Shown here piece after piece: positions 1 through 10,755 of a DNA stretch of 64,000 nucleotides. Numbering within the stretch: the first letter of the stretch is position 1; every line of letters starts with the position of its first letter. The notes below the pieces were generated by a model that worked only from the letters and a program-made list of their open reading frames with translations, was not told the origin of the DNA and searched no databases. Position numbers and translations under genes: made by a program. Source of the stretch: Acanthococcus lagerstroemiae (lineage: Eukaryota > Arthropoda > Insecta > Hemiptera > Eriococcidae); assembly GCA_031841125.1 (NCBI GenBank), contig CM063108.1, positions 24,417,399-24,481,398 of the forward strand. Reading direction: 5' to 3'.

Positions 1-1083
1 ACTTTATTCTAGCAATATATCTTTCGGAATGAACATGCATACTAAAAAGTAGTGTGCAAGTAAATTAAAACTAATGCGTGAGCGGTTCTTCAGAGCCATC
101 CAATGGGAAGGGGGTGGGTTGAAAATCCTGGAAGAAGGCTGAATTAGTCTATTATTAGTCCGGCTGTATCAGGGTATTTTTCAACTTTTTAAAAACTGTG
201 AACCACAAAGTCCATAACTGTTGAGTATTTCTATTGAAATCATTAGTAAAAAGTATTTTCCCCTCCTTTCCGCTTGCCTTGTTGGTAACTAACTCGAACT
301 AATTGGTCTTTTGTTTATCTTAGTGGATTTTTTGGATATGCACCAATGTCACGCCGAACATTTTCCTGTCTGTGAGCTGGAAAGTTCAAAACTAATGTCA
401 ACTAAACTTATTCTTGTATTTCGATCACATCGGCAGGAATTTACATTTCATCTTGAATAATAATACCAGTGAAACGTAGTCGATACTGTGATAACCGACG
501 GCAAGGCTTTTTGGGAAAAAGAAGGAGCGTCGGGACTCGTTAGAACCACTGCAGGGCCACGACTAGCTAGAGTGGTCTACAGGGCGGCTGGTGTCGAGCA
601 CTGGGGGCTTAGATGATCTTACGTGGACGGCTTGCGAGGTAACTCAGGGTTTGATGAGTATTAAGATTTCGAGACACCTCAAGTACTTGATCTTACTCTG
701 GTCGGATGGCAGGCAGGAAAGACGCAAGTACGAGATAGATAACGTATAATTAACACAACGAGCGACAAATTAAAATGTACGTTACTGTTTCTTGAAACTT
801 AGGATCTAGTTGAACACGGTGAAGATCGGGCAGTTCGGACTTTCCGGGTTGATCGTGGGCGTTGAACGGAGGTGAGATCTCGACGTTTCCACACGTGTTC
901 CGGGAAGTATCAAATCTTCGTAATCACGAGTTCCGGATACGCAAATTTCGCGATACTGGATTTGCTCGTAAATGAAAACGAATCACGCACTTGAATGTTC
1001 ACTAGATTTCGCAAGGAAAACGACTCCAATTTGGTCCAAAGACGGAAAATGTGCAGTTACTAATCTTCCTTGATCTTTCTTAG
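1..1083. other. Non-coding, nothing recognised
   Basis: I see no reading frame, RNA gene or clear repeat here. It ends in a pyrimidine-rich stretch and a TTAG acceptor that opens the exon at 1084, so it is probably upstream intron or flank. Confidence 0.4.
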
Positions 1084-1135
1084 GTCACGTCCAAGAACCG
1101 AGTCCTTGCTGCCGCGCTTTCCTCGATGATCATCG
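1084..1135 (+). CDS. Putative internal exon 1 of an unrecognised host gene
   Basis: A pyrimidine-rich tract ending TTAG precedes base 1084 and a GTGAG donor follows base 1135. The 52-nt exon reads without stops as VTSKNRVLAAALSSMII plus one extra base, so it ends in phase 1. The peptide is hydrophobic at its end and could enter a membrane segment. The exon at 5004 starts in the matching phase. I do not recognise the protein family. The call rests on splice signals, open frame and phase agreement across three exons, not on homology. Confidence 0.45.
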
Positions 1136-2606
1136 GTGAGTTTCCCCCTCTCTCGTTAGGTCAGGGAAGTCAAGTAATTTTAGGAAAAGTCGATGAGAAT
1201 CGAAATAAGCGGGCAGGAATGTATTATCAGGACGGACAAGAAATAACAGGAATAGACGGGTTTGGAGAAGTGAGAGAAAGAGAATTCGTTTTCAGTATCA
1301 ATCGAATATTCGATATCAACTGCATTGACTATCCAGAAACCGCGAAGCTAGGTTACCACAATACAAAAGTCGACTTTCTTGTCGATGCTGAAAATCGTTC
1401 ACTTTTCCAACCCAAAGATTTATTGAATTCGACAAAGTCGATTAAAAAGTCGAGTTGAAATCAATATCTTTATCGATTTTGTTCTTTTTGTCATCTTTTG
1501 GTTGTTGAAAATCAATTTAAAAATCGATATCGAATTATGTACGGTAAATCAGCATGACCTCCACTTTTTATCGACTTTTACTGCTACAGTGCTGATGAGA
1601 AAGTCGAGATTAAATTATGTACGAAAAAATATCTTAGTAACTACAATTTTTCGTCGATTTGGCTACTCAAATGCTGATGAAAAACTCGACATCAATTTCC
1701 ACACAGACTTTGATCTCGTTATCGAGTCATCTAATTTTCCTGTTTCTGATTCATCTTGGCGCTAATGAGTTTTCCCATCATATTCAATATTATCGATAAT
1801 CTGCTAGATTTTTTTTTAGAAGGAACATGATATTGACTGTCCAATAGTTATTCTTTAGAAAATTCTATAAACGCTTCGACATCAATTCGACTATTAATGC
1901 CATTAAAACTATTTGTAATTAATTCGAAATGAGGTAATGCCAGGCTAGTTCGACGTCGAATGATGATGTCTGTGCACCAGCCTAAGAAAAGAAATTGCTC
2001 AATGAAAATGTTTAGTAAAATGTCGATATCAGCACTTTCACGGGTAGTTTCACTGCATTGTGATTTGGAGCTAGTAAGCGAAGATAATAACACCTACCTG
2101 CCTCATTTGACTAATTGAATGGCAATAATATAATAGATACGATTGTTACATAAACATTAAGGATTATAATTGAGGGTACTTCAGCAATAGAATAAATTAA
2201 GTCGCTGCTACCGGACTTCAGTGCAGGGACATAAACATGAAGGAACATTATTATAACAAATAAAAATTCTTTTGACTTCACTAGTTAGCAAATCAGTTTT
2301 CTTTTGTATAATTAGGTATTGGTGAGGTGGTCTGAAAAATGATAAATTAGTATACTATTCATAGGTAGATTAGATAGTTCTGATTGGGTGGTAGCTAGTT
2401 CCTCTGCTGGCGAAAGATCAATTTCACAGCCGTGTAGCTCTATTTTGAAGTCCAATTTGAAGCACCTTTCCGCTGAACCGAGTCAGAATATAGGGCAGCG
2501 GGTAGCTACTTTGTTGAAAGCTTTATCTACGGTATTATCATTTTTGACACAGGAATAATTTCATTTTTATTATTTGGGTCGGTCATACCATTGATTCTAT
2601 TATTAG
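1136..2606. repeat. TCGA-rich stretch with an ~81-bp tandem duplication
   Basis: From about 1300 to 1745 the sequence is crowded with TCGAT/GTCGA words. Two degenerate units can be aligned: ATTATGTACG at about 1535 and again at 1614, and GCTGATGA at 1591 and 1673, giving a period near 81 bp. Short open frames here do not resemble a protein. The rest of the interval shows nothing recognisable. Confidence 0.4.
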
Positions 2607-2854
2607 AATTGAAGAGCGATATTCCAAAATGACCTATGTCCATTTTTTTCGAAACTCATTTTGTAGAGTCATCTGGTGGAAGATTATGTACACGTATTCC
2701 TACATTGTCAACCTACCAATATTTAGGTCGGTTCTGTAACCTACGTGTCACTGATGGCACATATATGGTATACACAAGAGTACAACGTTATTTCATTCTC
2801 CTGTAAAGTATTGAAAAGTGGATAGAGGCCGTTTTGGAATATCGTTCCTCAATT
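2607..2854. mobile_element. Inverted-repeat element, probable MITE (248 bp)
   Basis: The two ends are imperfect inverted repeats of about 41 bp; both contain GCGATATTCCAAAA-like sequence (ACGATATTCCAAAA on the other end). No coding capacity lies between them. The superfamily cannot be told from the ends, and I could not fix a target-site duplication. Confidence 0.5.
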
Positions 2855-4015
2855 ATACTTGCATAAATGACCGAATAACACTTTGTTACTAGACTTTGGA
2901 AGCGTTGTAAAAATTGCCGAACGTATAGTTAAAAACTTGAAAAAATGCAGTCAAAATGGGCAGTAAAACCCCGAAACGTGGAAGAAATCCAAAACATGCA
3001 ATAACGTTTTTTCTCAATTTTCCTTTATTTCATCGTAATTTGCAAGTATGTCGATAACTACATTTTTATTTTTTTTTTACAAATTTATGCCGCTTATCGG
3101 ACAAAATATTCTTATAAATTGAAAAAGACGTTTCTGCGTCAATTATTGGTGTAACAGGTGCTCAGTGTTTTGGGGTAGACTTGAACGTGCATTCGTTTTT
3201 TTTTGTTTTTTGTTTTTTTCCCCTATTTCAAAGAAGATTGAAAACCCAAAATAATCGCTAAAATCGTAATTGGCCAAAACGTGCAATAATGTCGGAACGT
3301 GTAAAAAAGTACAGTAACAAATTTTGGTGGAGTTATCCTTCTCATTAGAAGATTTTTAATCCCTGTTTCAAATTGATGAACCAAACACAACTTGCAATAA
3401 CATGAACTTTTAAGCTCTAGTTATGATTTGAGATTTAAAAAAAAAGAAGTATTTTTGTAAAAACTAAGTACGGAATAATATCCATGTTATTTTTGCGATT
3501 CATACTCGAAGAATTTCAAGAAGAATGAGCCATACTTGATCGAGCATATTTTGGCATATTCTGGGTATAAAAGCAGTTTCTAGCATATTTTCTGTTTTTT
3601 TTTTTTTAAAACATATTCAAAAAATATTTAGTCATTTTCTCAATTTTTGCGGGAATTTCCATTTTTTGTTTTCAGTATTGCACTATTTTTATCTTTTAAG
3701 ACCAAAACTGCTACCAACTGCAACGTTTTACAAATCAAGAAATATTCTTACTTCTATTTAGAACAGAGTCAAATGTATTCAGTGTGCGCCTGCAGAAATA
3801 AGACTTTTTGCACGATTACCTTAAGATCGTTTTGCATATTGACCAGCTTTATTCTTGTATTCCCATTTAGACTGATTTGGGATCAGTGGTCTACTGATCT
3901 AATGATTCTCATCTGCCATATTTCGATTTCACATTTCAAATAACACCCATGTTGCTATTTTGACATGGAATATTTTGGCATATTTTGGAAATTCCAGGGA
4001 ATATTTTAGCATATT
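2855..4015. other. AT-rich non-coding with recurrent GCATATTTTGG words
   Basis: AT-rich sequence with repeated 'GGCATATTTTGG'-like words near 3543-3615 and 3962-4015, and 'CGTGCAATAA'-like words near 2990-3300. A 98-codon frame at 3647-3943 has no recognisable domain and is probably chance. Confidence 0.35.
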
Positions 4016-4494
4016 TGAAGGCGTGAAGTTCAAAACATCCTGTGTAGCAATGCCAAAAGTTTACAGGAGAAGCAAAAGACTTTTTCAGCTGGGGTGAAGG
4101 GGGTGGATTTTGCAAAATGGGTGCTCAGCCAATTCTGTGAAGTTTCATACGCTTTTCCATGTACAAATTTTGGGGCTCAGTCATGCCTAAGCTGAGAAAA
4201 TGAGGGTTGACGTTGCGCACATCCTAAGTCCATGGGAAAGACGAAGTAAAACATCCTAACAGATTTTCATCAAACGCGTCCTGCCACTTTGGAGTTAGGA
4301 TGTTCTGCATGGATCGCTCGCCGGCTCATATGCGTGCTGCGATCTTCGGGTTGAAATTATAGAAGTACCTTGAGGCTCTATGGGCACTTAGGATGTTTAG
4401 TATTGTATGGGTGGCGGTTCTTAGAACAGTTTGCATGCACAAAACCATTTTTGCAGAAGTTGGCACACAGGATGTTTTGAACTTCACGCCTTCA
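4016..4494. mobile_element. MITE-like element with 30-bp perfect terminal inverted repeats
   Basis: Bases 4016-4045 (starting TGAAGGCGTGAAGTTC) reappear in reverse complement at 4465-4494 without mismatch. The roughly 420-bp interior is non-coding and carries several CATCCTAA/TTAGGATG words. Perfect arms suggest a fairly recent or hairpin-maintained element. No clear target-site duplication was found, so the family is unassigned. Confidence 0.55.
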
Positions 4495-5003
4495 TTTAAC
4501 GAATATAAAAGCATATGAAGAGCATTAGTGCACATTTTAATATTTAGGAATCCTTAATTTTAACTTACGCTTTTCAATTTTTCGTTGCCGTTGTAGATTG
4601 AACAAGAGCAACAGAAGAAAAAAAAATAGAATTTGAATAAATTAACTGATTGTCTACGGAAATATATTCGAAGTTCACTATCCCACTTTCAGTTTTAAAA
4701 TAAATATGTACTCGGCGAAGCACATCGACCCTTTCAAGATAGTGCTGCGTGTCATAAATCCAAGTTTACACCCTTGAGACTTGCGTTGATATACTGTAGC
4801 GTAAACTGTTATTTTGAATGTCTAAATGTCTACAGTATTTCTCAGTGTGTTATAGCGTTTTGCGGAAACTTTGTTAAACACTTTTTTCATTAAGAATTCT
4901 AAAAGCTTCAATCTTTGTTTAAACACTTTCCATCTTGGGCCATATTTGACTCATTGTAGGCTATACATTTACTCGTTGATATTGGCATCCGTTTTTCACG
5001 AAG

Positions 5004-5061
5004 TGTACAGTGAGTACAGTATGGACCTCACCATGGCCGGTTTCAAAGGGGTGACTTCAAG
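5004..5061 (+). CDS. Putative internal exon 2 of the unrecognised host gene
   Basis: The acceptor is chosen as AG at 5002-5003 after a GTTTTTCACGA tract because it puts the exon in phase 1, matching the end of the exon at 1084. The frame runs YSEYSMDLTMAGFKGVTS plus two bases (phase 2) to a GTATTC donor at 5062. An alternative acceptor, AG at 5009-5010, would require another upstream exon. Family unknown. Confidence 0.45.
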
Positions 5062-5176
5062 GTATTCCTTCCCCCATTCTTAGCCATCCAAAATATAATT
5101 CTTGTACATAAATTCTCAGTTTTGAAAAAATTTTGCTCGCTAAGCTCGTAAATGAGTGTTTTTAATCACTTTTTAG

Positions 5177-5272
5177 GGTCGACGCCGTGAAATCCACCGT
5201 CGTAGAAAATTCCGCGGTACTGGACCTGGATCTCCCGCTCATCAGAAATCACATGCCCTACTTCACGCTTTC
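5177..5272 (+). CDS. Putative internal exon 3 of the unrecognised host gene
   Basis: A TTTTTAG acceptor precedes 5177 and GTAAGC follows 5272. The first base completes an Arg codon begun by exon 2; the exon then reads 31 codons, including VDAVKSTVVENSAVLDLDLP and RNHMPYFTL, and ends with two spare bases. This symmetrical 2-2 exon is the best host-coding signal in the first 10 kb: its codons are GC-richer than the flanks and the peptide looks like an ordinary folded protein. I cannot name the family. The next exon was not found in this window. Confidence 0.55.
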
Positions 5273-5835
5273 GTAAGCACGATTTCTAAATACGAAATTT
5301 TGCGTATCAATCAGCTTTTATTATATTTGTCCTGGCGAAGTTTTGTTCAATAAAACGACCATCAAATCTCATTTGGTCGTATAACATTTATGAATGTGTA
5401 TTCTCGAATGGCATTTTACATCCAGCCATCATAGTATACGACAATTTGCAGAAGACCGTCGACTAATTACGCCCGCCCGAACCGGGCTTCTGTTCGCCCC
5501 ACCTGCACGTTATGTCGGTCTAATTTCGAATAAGGTAACGTGCCTTTGAAAATGCTGGAGCCCGTTTCGTATAACGATATTTGAAGGCTCGTAAAATTAC
5601 GCTCCACTAAACGTTTTACACATTTTATTACGGGATTAAGCCCGCTCGGATTCAGCCGCGAGGTTGAAGCACAACCGTGCTATCGCTGGCAGGTTCTCAT
5701 AAGTACCCGTGCTCTTGTCGACGGTGCAGATAAGCCTCAGACTCCGGCCAATCGATCAAAAAACTTTTCGCGCATCAGTAAAACCGCGAAAGTTGAGCTA
5801 CTTTTCGCCGGCTTAGGTCTTCGAAGTGACCCCGA
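5273..5835. other. Non-coding intron/intergenic sequence
   Basis: Moderately GC-rich sequence with no convincing frame or repeat; possibly the next intron of the plus-strand gene. Confidence 0.35.
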
Positions 5836-6154
5836 CCACGTGGCATTGTCGACGAAAGCTGATTTATAATTGGTCTGAGAGCTGGTGCGAGTAGAGTAGC
5901 GCCCTCTCGTCTCATGCTTTTCAAATTTCGGAGTATTATCTTTTCGTACACGCGAGGCCAAATTTGCTTTTGATATTGCAAAGTGCGTTTGAATTATAAA
6001 TTAACGCTTTTAAGCAGTCGTTCGTCGCTACAGAACCGGGGGGGGTGGCCAAGAAAAAGCGAGCCCACCGCCCGCTCCCCGATTTGAAAGAAAAAAAGCA
6101 CAACCGACTTCGCAATTCTCATTACTCAAAGTTTTCGACAATCAATCATGTTTA
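5836..6154 (+). repeat. Dispersed ~320-bp repeat, copy 1
   Basis: This stretch aligns along its whole length with 8993-9313 in the same orientation. Both copies begin CCACGTGGCATTGTCG, pass through a G-run followed by AAGAAAAAGCGAGCC, and end near CATGTTTA. There are scattered substitutions and small indels. It has no coding capacity and no visible terminal inverted repeats. The two copies bracket the RTE fragment between them. The family is unknown to me. Confidence 0.7.
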
Positions 6155-6246
6155 TTTATTATTATTTATTACAGCCTTGGAGAGACAGGTTTTTCAATTA
6201 TTTGCATATTTTTATTTTAGCTCTCATTCTTCAACAGGTGAGCTGT

Positions 6247-6505
6247 AGGCTACCCCGCCCATCTGTGGGTATAGACATCTGTCGTGTTCAGTTTTCTATT
6301 GTGGGTGTCAGCAGCCCATTTAGGACCAATGTAATTTAATAATTTCATCAATCCACTCATGGGTGATCTTCCTCTGTTTCTCTTGTTGTTGAGTGGGACC
6401 AATTGCGTTGCGGTCCGGTTCCATTTGTTCTTGTCCCACTTAGCCATGTGCCCTGCATATGTATTTAAATTTGAGTTTTTTGTTAGTATGATCTATGTTT
6501 CTGAT
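6247..6505 (-). pseudogene. RTE-clade retrotransposon, 3' end of ORF2 (split copy)
   Basis: On the minus strand this encodes the C-terminal tail typical of RTE-clade reverse transcriptase ORFs: a KIRNID...KLKFKY run, then GHMAKWDKNKWN, and a GRSP..GLMK region corresponding to the usual GRPP.RW motif. The frame is interrupted. Its protein follows directly on the reading that stops at 7115, so both are one copy separated by the foldback element. Non-functional. Confidence 0.7.
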
Positions 6506-6515
6506 TTTAGTTTTT

Positions 6516-7104
6516 GACATTTTTATGTCTTTACTTTAGCACACAACGGAAAACAGCGTTACTTTGGAGGTGACGAAAAGAGCGTTATGAGAATTATAAT
6601 AAGAATAATAAATAATAACTGACTGGACGCATAACTGACTGACTGACTGAATACTTTTCATTCGCCTGCGAGTACCACACTCCTTGTATTAGCCCGTATT
6701 CCCTTGCAAGCATCACGTTCCTTGTACCAGCCTGCGAGCACTATGCTCCGCTCGTGCATCATCTTGCAGACGAGTCTACAACCATGGGAGAGCATTTTCA
6801 TGTCTGTTTCGCGGACTGCGCCGACGTGAGAATGTCATCGTCCAGCAAACGTAGCGTCCAAAAAATGAGCGCCCCAAAAAATATGGAGCGCAACGTGCTC
6901 TGCAGTACATAGCGAACAACGACATTCTCATGTCGGCGCTGTCCGCGAAGCAGACATGAAAATGTTCTTTCGTGGTTGCAGACTTATCTGCAAGATGATG
7001 CACTACCAGATCATAGTACTCGCAGGTTGGTACAAGGAACGTGATACTCGCAAGGGAATACAGGCTGATACAAGGAGTGTGGTACTCACAGGCAAATGAA
7101 TTTC
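6516..7104. mobile_element. Foldback element inserted in the RTE copy
   Basis: About 190-bp imperfect inverted arms (6657-6845 and 6914-7102; both read CGCCTGCGAGTACCACAC or a close variant inward) surround a roughly 65-bp centre. The left part (6516-6656) has a palindromic GACATTTTTATGTC end, an (AAT)n stretch and (CTGA)n. The same order occurs at 33074-33310. It lies exactly where the RTE reading is broken, and a 10-bp near-match (TTTAGTTTTT at 6506, TTTAATTTTT at 7105) could be the duplicated target. Confidence 0.65.
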
Positions 7105-7114
7105 TTTAATTTTT

Positions 7115-8395
7115 TCAGTGCTTACCTTGTCTTTCAATCTGATGTTTAGTATATTTCTAAACATAGCATATGGTGTCTTTTTTTTCTCGTTAGAAACCAT
7201 GCCTGGCATTCACAGCTTAACACTGGCATTACCCATCTTTCCAGTATCTTAACTTTTGTGCTAAGTTTTATTTTACTTCTTAGAATCGACTTTTTAGATT
7301 TAAAAAAACCCGCCTAGAGTTTGCTATACTTACCTTTCTTTGAGATCCCTAATCAAACGATATAGTTTGGCCCAAATAGTTGTGTTCATTAACACTTCTG
7401 ATGGTTAGTTCGCTTAATTCAAGAAATTCAACCCCTTTCTCGTTCGCCATTATTTTTATTTTTGAAGAATTCATATTGAAGCCTACTCTAGTTCCCTCGT
7501 TCTTTAATTCAGTCCCTATCTTAGTCATCTTTTTCGTATTTTTGTCTATCAGTATATCGTTTGCAAACCTAAGATTGTTCAGCAATCTTCCCTTTCTATT
7601 TTTAGTCCTCACCCAACCCACCCCAATCTGATTTTCGAAAGACTTCTTCTACGATAGCATTAAAAATGTTTGGAGAGGGAGAGTCCTTTTGTTTGACACC
7701 TCGCTAGATCTGAAAATTTTATCATTTTTTTGTCTAGCTTTATGTATGCTTCGGATTTCTTATTGGGACTCGGAATCAAAGTAGCTAACATCTAGCGGAT
7801 GTTTTGTGAATCCTCATTAAGTGATCGTGGACAAAAAACACTTAATTTTTAAGTGCAATTTTAAGTGACTTTTTCCATTTAAGGGCACTTAGAAAATTAG
7901 GTGGCGTTTGAAAATACGGCTGTCATTTCTTATTTCCCCACACTTCTATTAATTTTGTTACCTGACATATTAAATTTTTTATCGCAAGTTCGATTATGTA
8001 GCTCCCTGCAGTTCAAATTTGAAGCATATCCGTCTTTTCTTTATTTTATAATGATTTTTTGAAAAACCCCTATTTCCCATGTACGGCAATGTTATTTCCC
8101 TCCATTATCACTCAACCTTTTATTAGGAGGTGCACATTAGCGCTCCTACATTCCGTTCCACACCCCATTACAATTGAGTTATTACCTGAATGATTTTTTT
8201 TTTTTGAGATACTGTGCTTAATGAGTGTGTCTATCATGCTGGTGTGAGTTACGGAATCGAAGACTTTATTAAAGTTAATAAAGATCAAGCTCACTTTAAG
8301 GTTACGTTCTCTAGCTTTTCACATTATCTGATTTAGTGTGTGGATGTTGTCCACTCGTACTGTGGAATATTCTTTCCGAAACTAGCCTGCAGGGA
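7115..8395 (-). pseudogene. RTE-clade reverse transcriptase, broken copy
   Basis: Reading downward on the minus strand, the usual RT order is visible in shifting frames: AGFRKEYST and a motif A region LIFINFNKVFDSV near 8294-8220, DSPSPNIFNAIVEEVF near 7660, then LLNNLRFANDILID near 7580 (usual FADD changed to FAND), LGQTISFD near 7350, and FRNILNIRLKDKVSTEKI near 7150. Frameshifts and stops make it inactive. The endonuclease and the 5' part are absent. It continues at 6505 after the foldback insertion. Confidence 0.75.
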
Positions 8396-8655
8396 CGTAC
8401 CGATAGGAGGGGAGAGGATACCCCCCGGTAGGATTTTTTCACTCAGCAGGTGGGAAAATGTACCATTTTAGTCAGGGACGAAAATAAGAAGAGCACGGAA
8501 GCCTCCACCGGAGTTGGGAAATTTTAGTAGATGGATCAAAAGCTGGGAAAATCCAACAAAGCAAAAATTCTTTCTTGGGAATACAAAAACTTTTGATACT
8601 TGGGAATTTTGCGTTCAGTCAGTTGGGACTTTCACAATTTTCGTCCCCCACTCCG
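8391..8655 (+). repeat. Dispersed 'CAGGGACGTAC' repeat, one-unit copy
   Basis: Begins with GCAGGGACGTACCGAT, contains ACTCAGCAGGTGGGAAAA, and ends near CAGTTGGGACTTTCA. It aligns with 13974-14330. This copy holds a single ~75-bp unit with AAAATCCAACAA and GATACTTGGGAATTTTG, while the other holds three. Non-coding; the short overlapping ORFs are chance. Confidence 0.55.
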
Positions 8656-8992
8656 AAAAAACTCTTTGCTACCTACTAGCCTGTTCGACCAGGTTAACGT
8701 TCACGATATTTCGCAATGCAAAAAACGCCGCAGTGAGATACATTTCACGCTATAGCATGCGATGCACGGGGGAGGGGGTACGGGGTAAGACTTTCAGTTT
8801 GTTAATAAGGATCCCTTTCTCTACAGAATTCCGCAAAAAACCTTCTATAGAAATGAGTTCGAATAAATGTCCTTTTTTGACATATCATATCCCGCATATT
8901 CGTTCTCGTTTTCGAAAGTTTAGTCCAGGAGTTCGTAGAACTCTCTGATTTTTCTTTCATCTACAGCAAGTGTGTAGGGGTATAGTAAGGCA
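8656..8992. other. Non-coding, nothing recognised
   Basis: No gene or repeat that I can support between the two dispersed repeats. Confidence 0.35.
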
Positions 8993-9313
8993 CCACGTGG
9001 CATTGTCGAAGAAAGCTGATCTATGATTAGTCCGAGAATTGACGTGAGTAGAGTGGCGCCCTCTCAAAATTCTGGACATTATCTTTTCATACACGTGAAG
9101 CGAAATTCGCTTTTGATATTTCGAAATTAATTCTCCGGGTGCGTTTGAATTATCAATTAACACTTTTAAACAGTCGTTAGTCGCTGCAGGACTGGGGGGG
9201 GGTAGCAAAGAAAAAGCGAGCCGACCACCCGCTCTTAGATTTGGAGAAAAAAAAATTCACGACCGGCTTCGCGATTCCCATTACTCAAAGCTTTCGACAA
9301 TCGATCATGTTTA
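8993..9313 (+). repeat. Dispersed ~320-bp repeat, copy 2
   Basis: Second copy of the repeat at 5836-6154, same orientation, starting CCACGTGGCATTGTCG and ending CATGTTTA. It differs mainly by substitutions and a small insertion around the TTCTCCGGG stretch. No coding potential. Confidence 0.7.
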
Positions 9314-10755
9314 ACCACGCGGTAATTAATCATTGTGATAAATAACGCAATTAATATTATTAAAAAATCGCTGTCATAGTCGTACACAGGAGGGAAAAAA
9401 AGTTCACCGCGTTATTAAAAAGTTGAAAACATTAAAATTTTACACTGTCGCTGGAATTTTTCAATTGTAGGACACACCAAAAAAAAAAAAGAACTGTATT
9501 CACCTCGTTATTAATTATTTTGTAATAAAAAAATCTGATCTCTCGAATATTTTTCGACGATAAAATAAATGGAGAAAAAAGGAAGAGAGGAGAAAAACAC
9601 ACAATGAAAATAAGTTTAATAAGAAAATGCCCTTTAATGTAAAAAGTTTCATAATGAAAAATGCGATAAAAGCTCCGGCCATTGAACGATGCTCTTTATT
9701 TTCGCCGAGCAAAAAATATACAAGGAATAATATAAGCAAATAAACTTTTGATTAGAATTGAATGAAAAAAAAAGAGTACACAACGAATAGTAATTTTTGG
9801 TAAACAATGCAACCTCGAGGAAAGGTTATTCTAAACACAATTATACATTTTAATGAGTTTTTATACATACTTCTCGCTTCGAAATATTTTTACGCGGATT
9901 CTCGTTTTTGTCTAATTTTCACGAAAATTTCAAATTCTCTGCTCCGGCTTGTTAATATCGCAGACACGCGTTTTTTTGTCTTCCTAATTATGGCCGTATA
10001 CGACTCGGTGTGAAAATTTTTGCTTCGGATAGGAGAAGCTGTACGCGAGTTCATTTAAATGGCGGGATAACGTCGTCATAACGTGATTTAATTGGACGAA
10101 AGAAATGTATACGATGCGTTAATTTCATTCCTGTGTTACCGGGAAAAAGCTGCCGACTGAAAACATAAACGTGAAGCAGTCCGACATTTCCGTGCTTGCT
10201 GGGGAAAAAAAAGACAATTCGTATGTTCATTCACGGTTTAACGAGCAGATTATTCAAAGTTTCGCTGATCTTAATTTGGAACTTTTTTCTACGTGTATTC
10301 TCCCTGTCCGAGTGTCGACTGAAATACTGAAAATCCGTTTTTTTATTCGTTGGAAAAATGTGCGCTTTAGCGTTAAACATATCCGGTGCTCTGGTTGGGA
10401 AATCAACGATGATGATAACGAACAACTTATCCACATTCGTACGCCCTTGTGGACTTCAACCAGCAGGTGTGTTCTCTGACTTTTTCAGTTTTTGAAAGTT
10501 CACCGATTACATTCATCCCCTTTTGCAAGTTTCAACCATTGACAAATGGTTCTGCCGGCCAAAAATGAGGTTAAAATTTATACTGATCACGAAAACATTT
10601 AGGACACCGATTGAGGTTTCAATATTTGGTCCTCTCGTTACTCCTATGTTTTATCAATATGGATGAGTGTTGTTATGATGTTAATGGTTAATTGTAGTGA
10701 CTGCGGGAGAAAACTATTTGAGAAACCTATCTGTTAAAAATCGATTTAAATTATA
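9314..10755. other. Non-coding, nothing recognised
   Basis: AT-rich sequence with short frames only. A 102-codon frame at 10171-10479 overlaps frames on the opposite strand and has no recognisable domain. I see no repeat or RNA gene. Confidence 0.35.

Noticed and set aside
3647..3943. 98-codon plus-strand protein with a hydrophobic start
   Set aside because: No family signature and AT-rich codons like the surrounding non-coding DNA.
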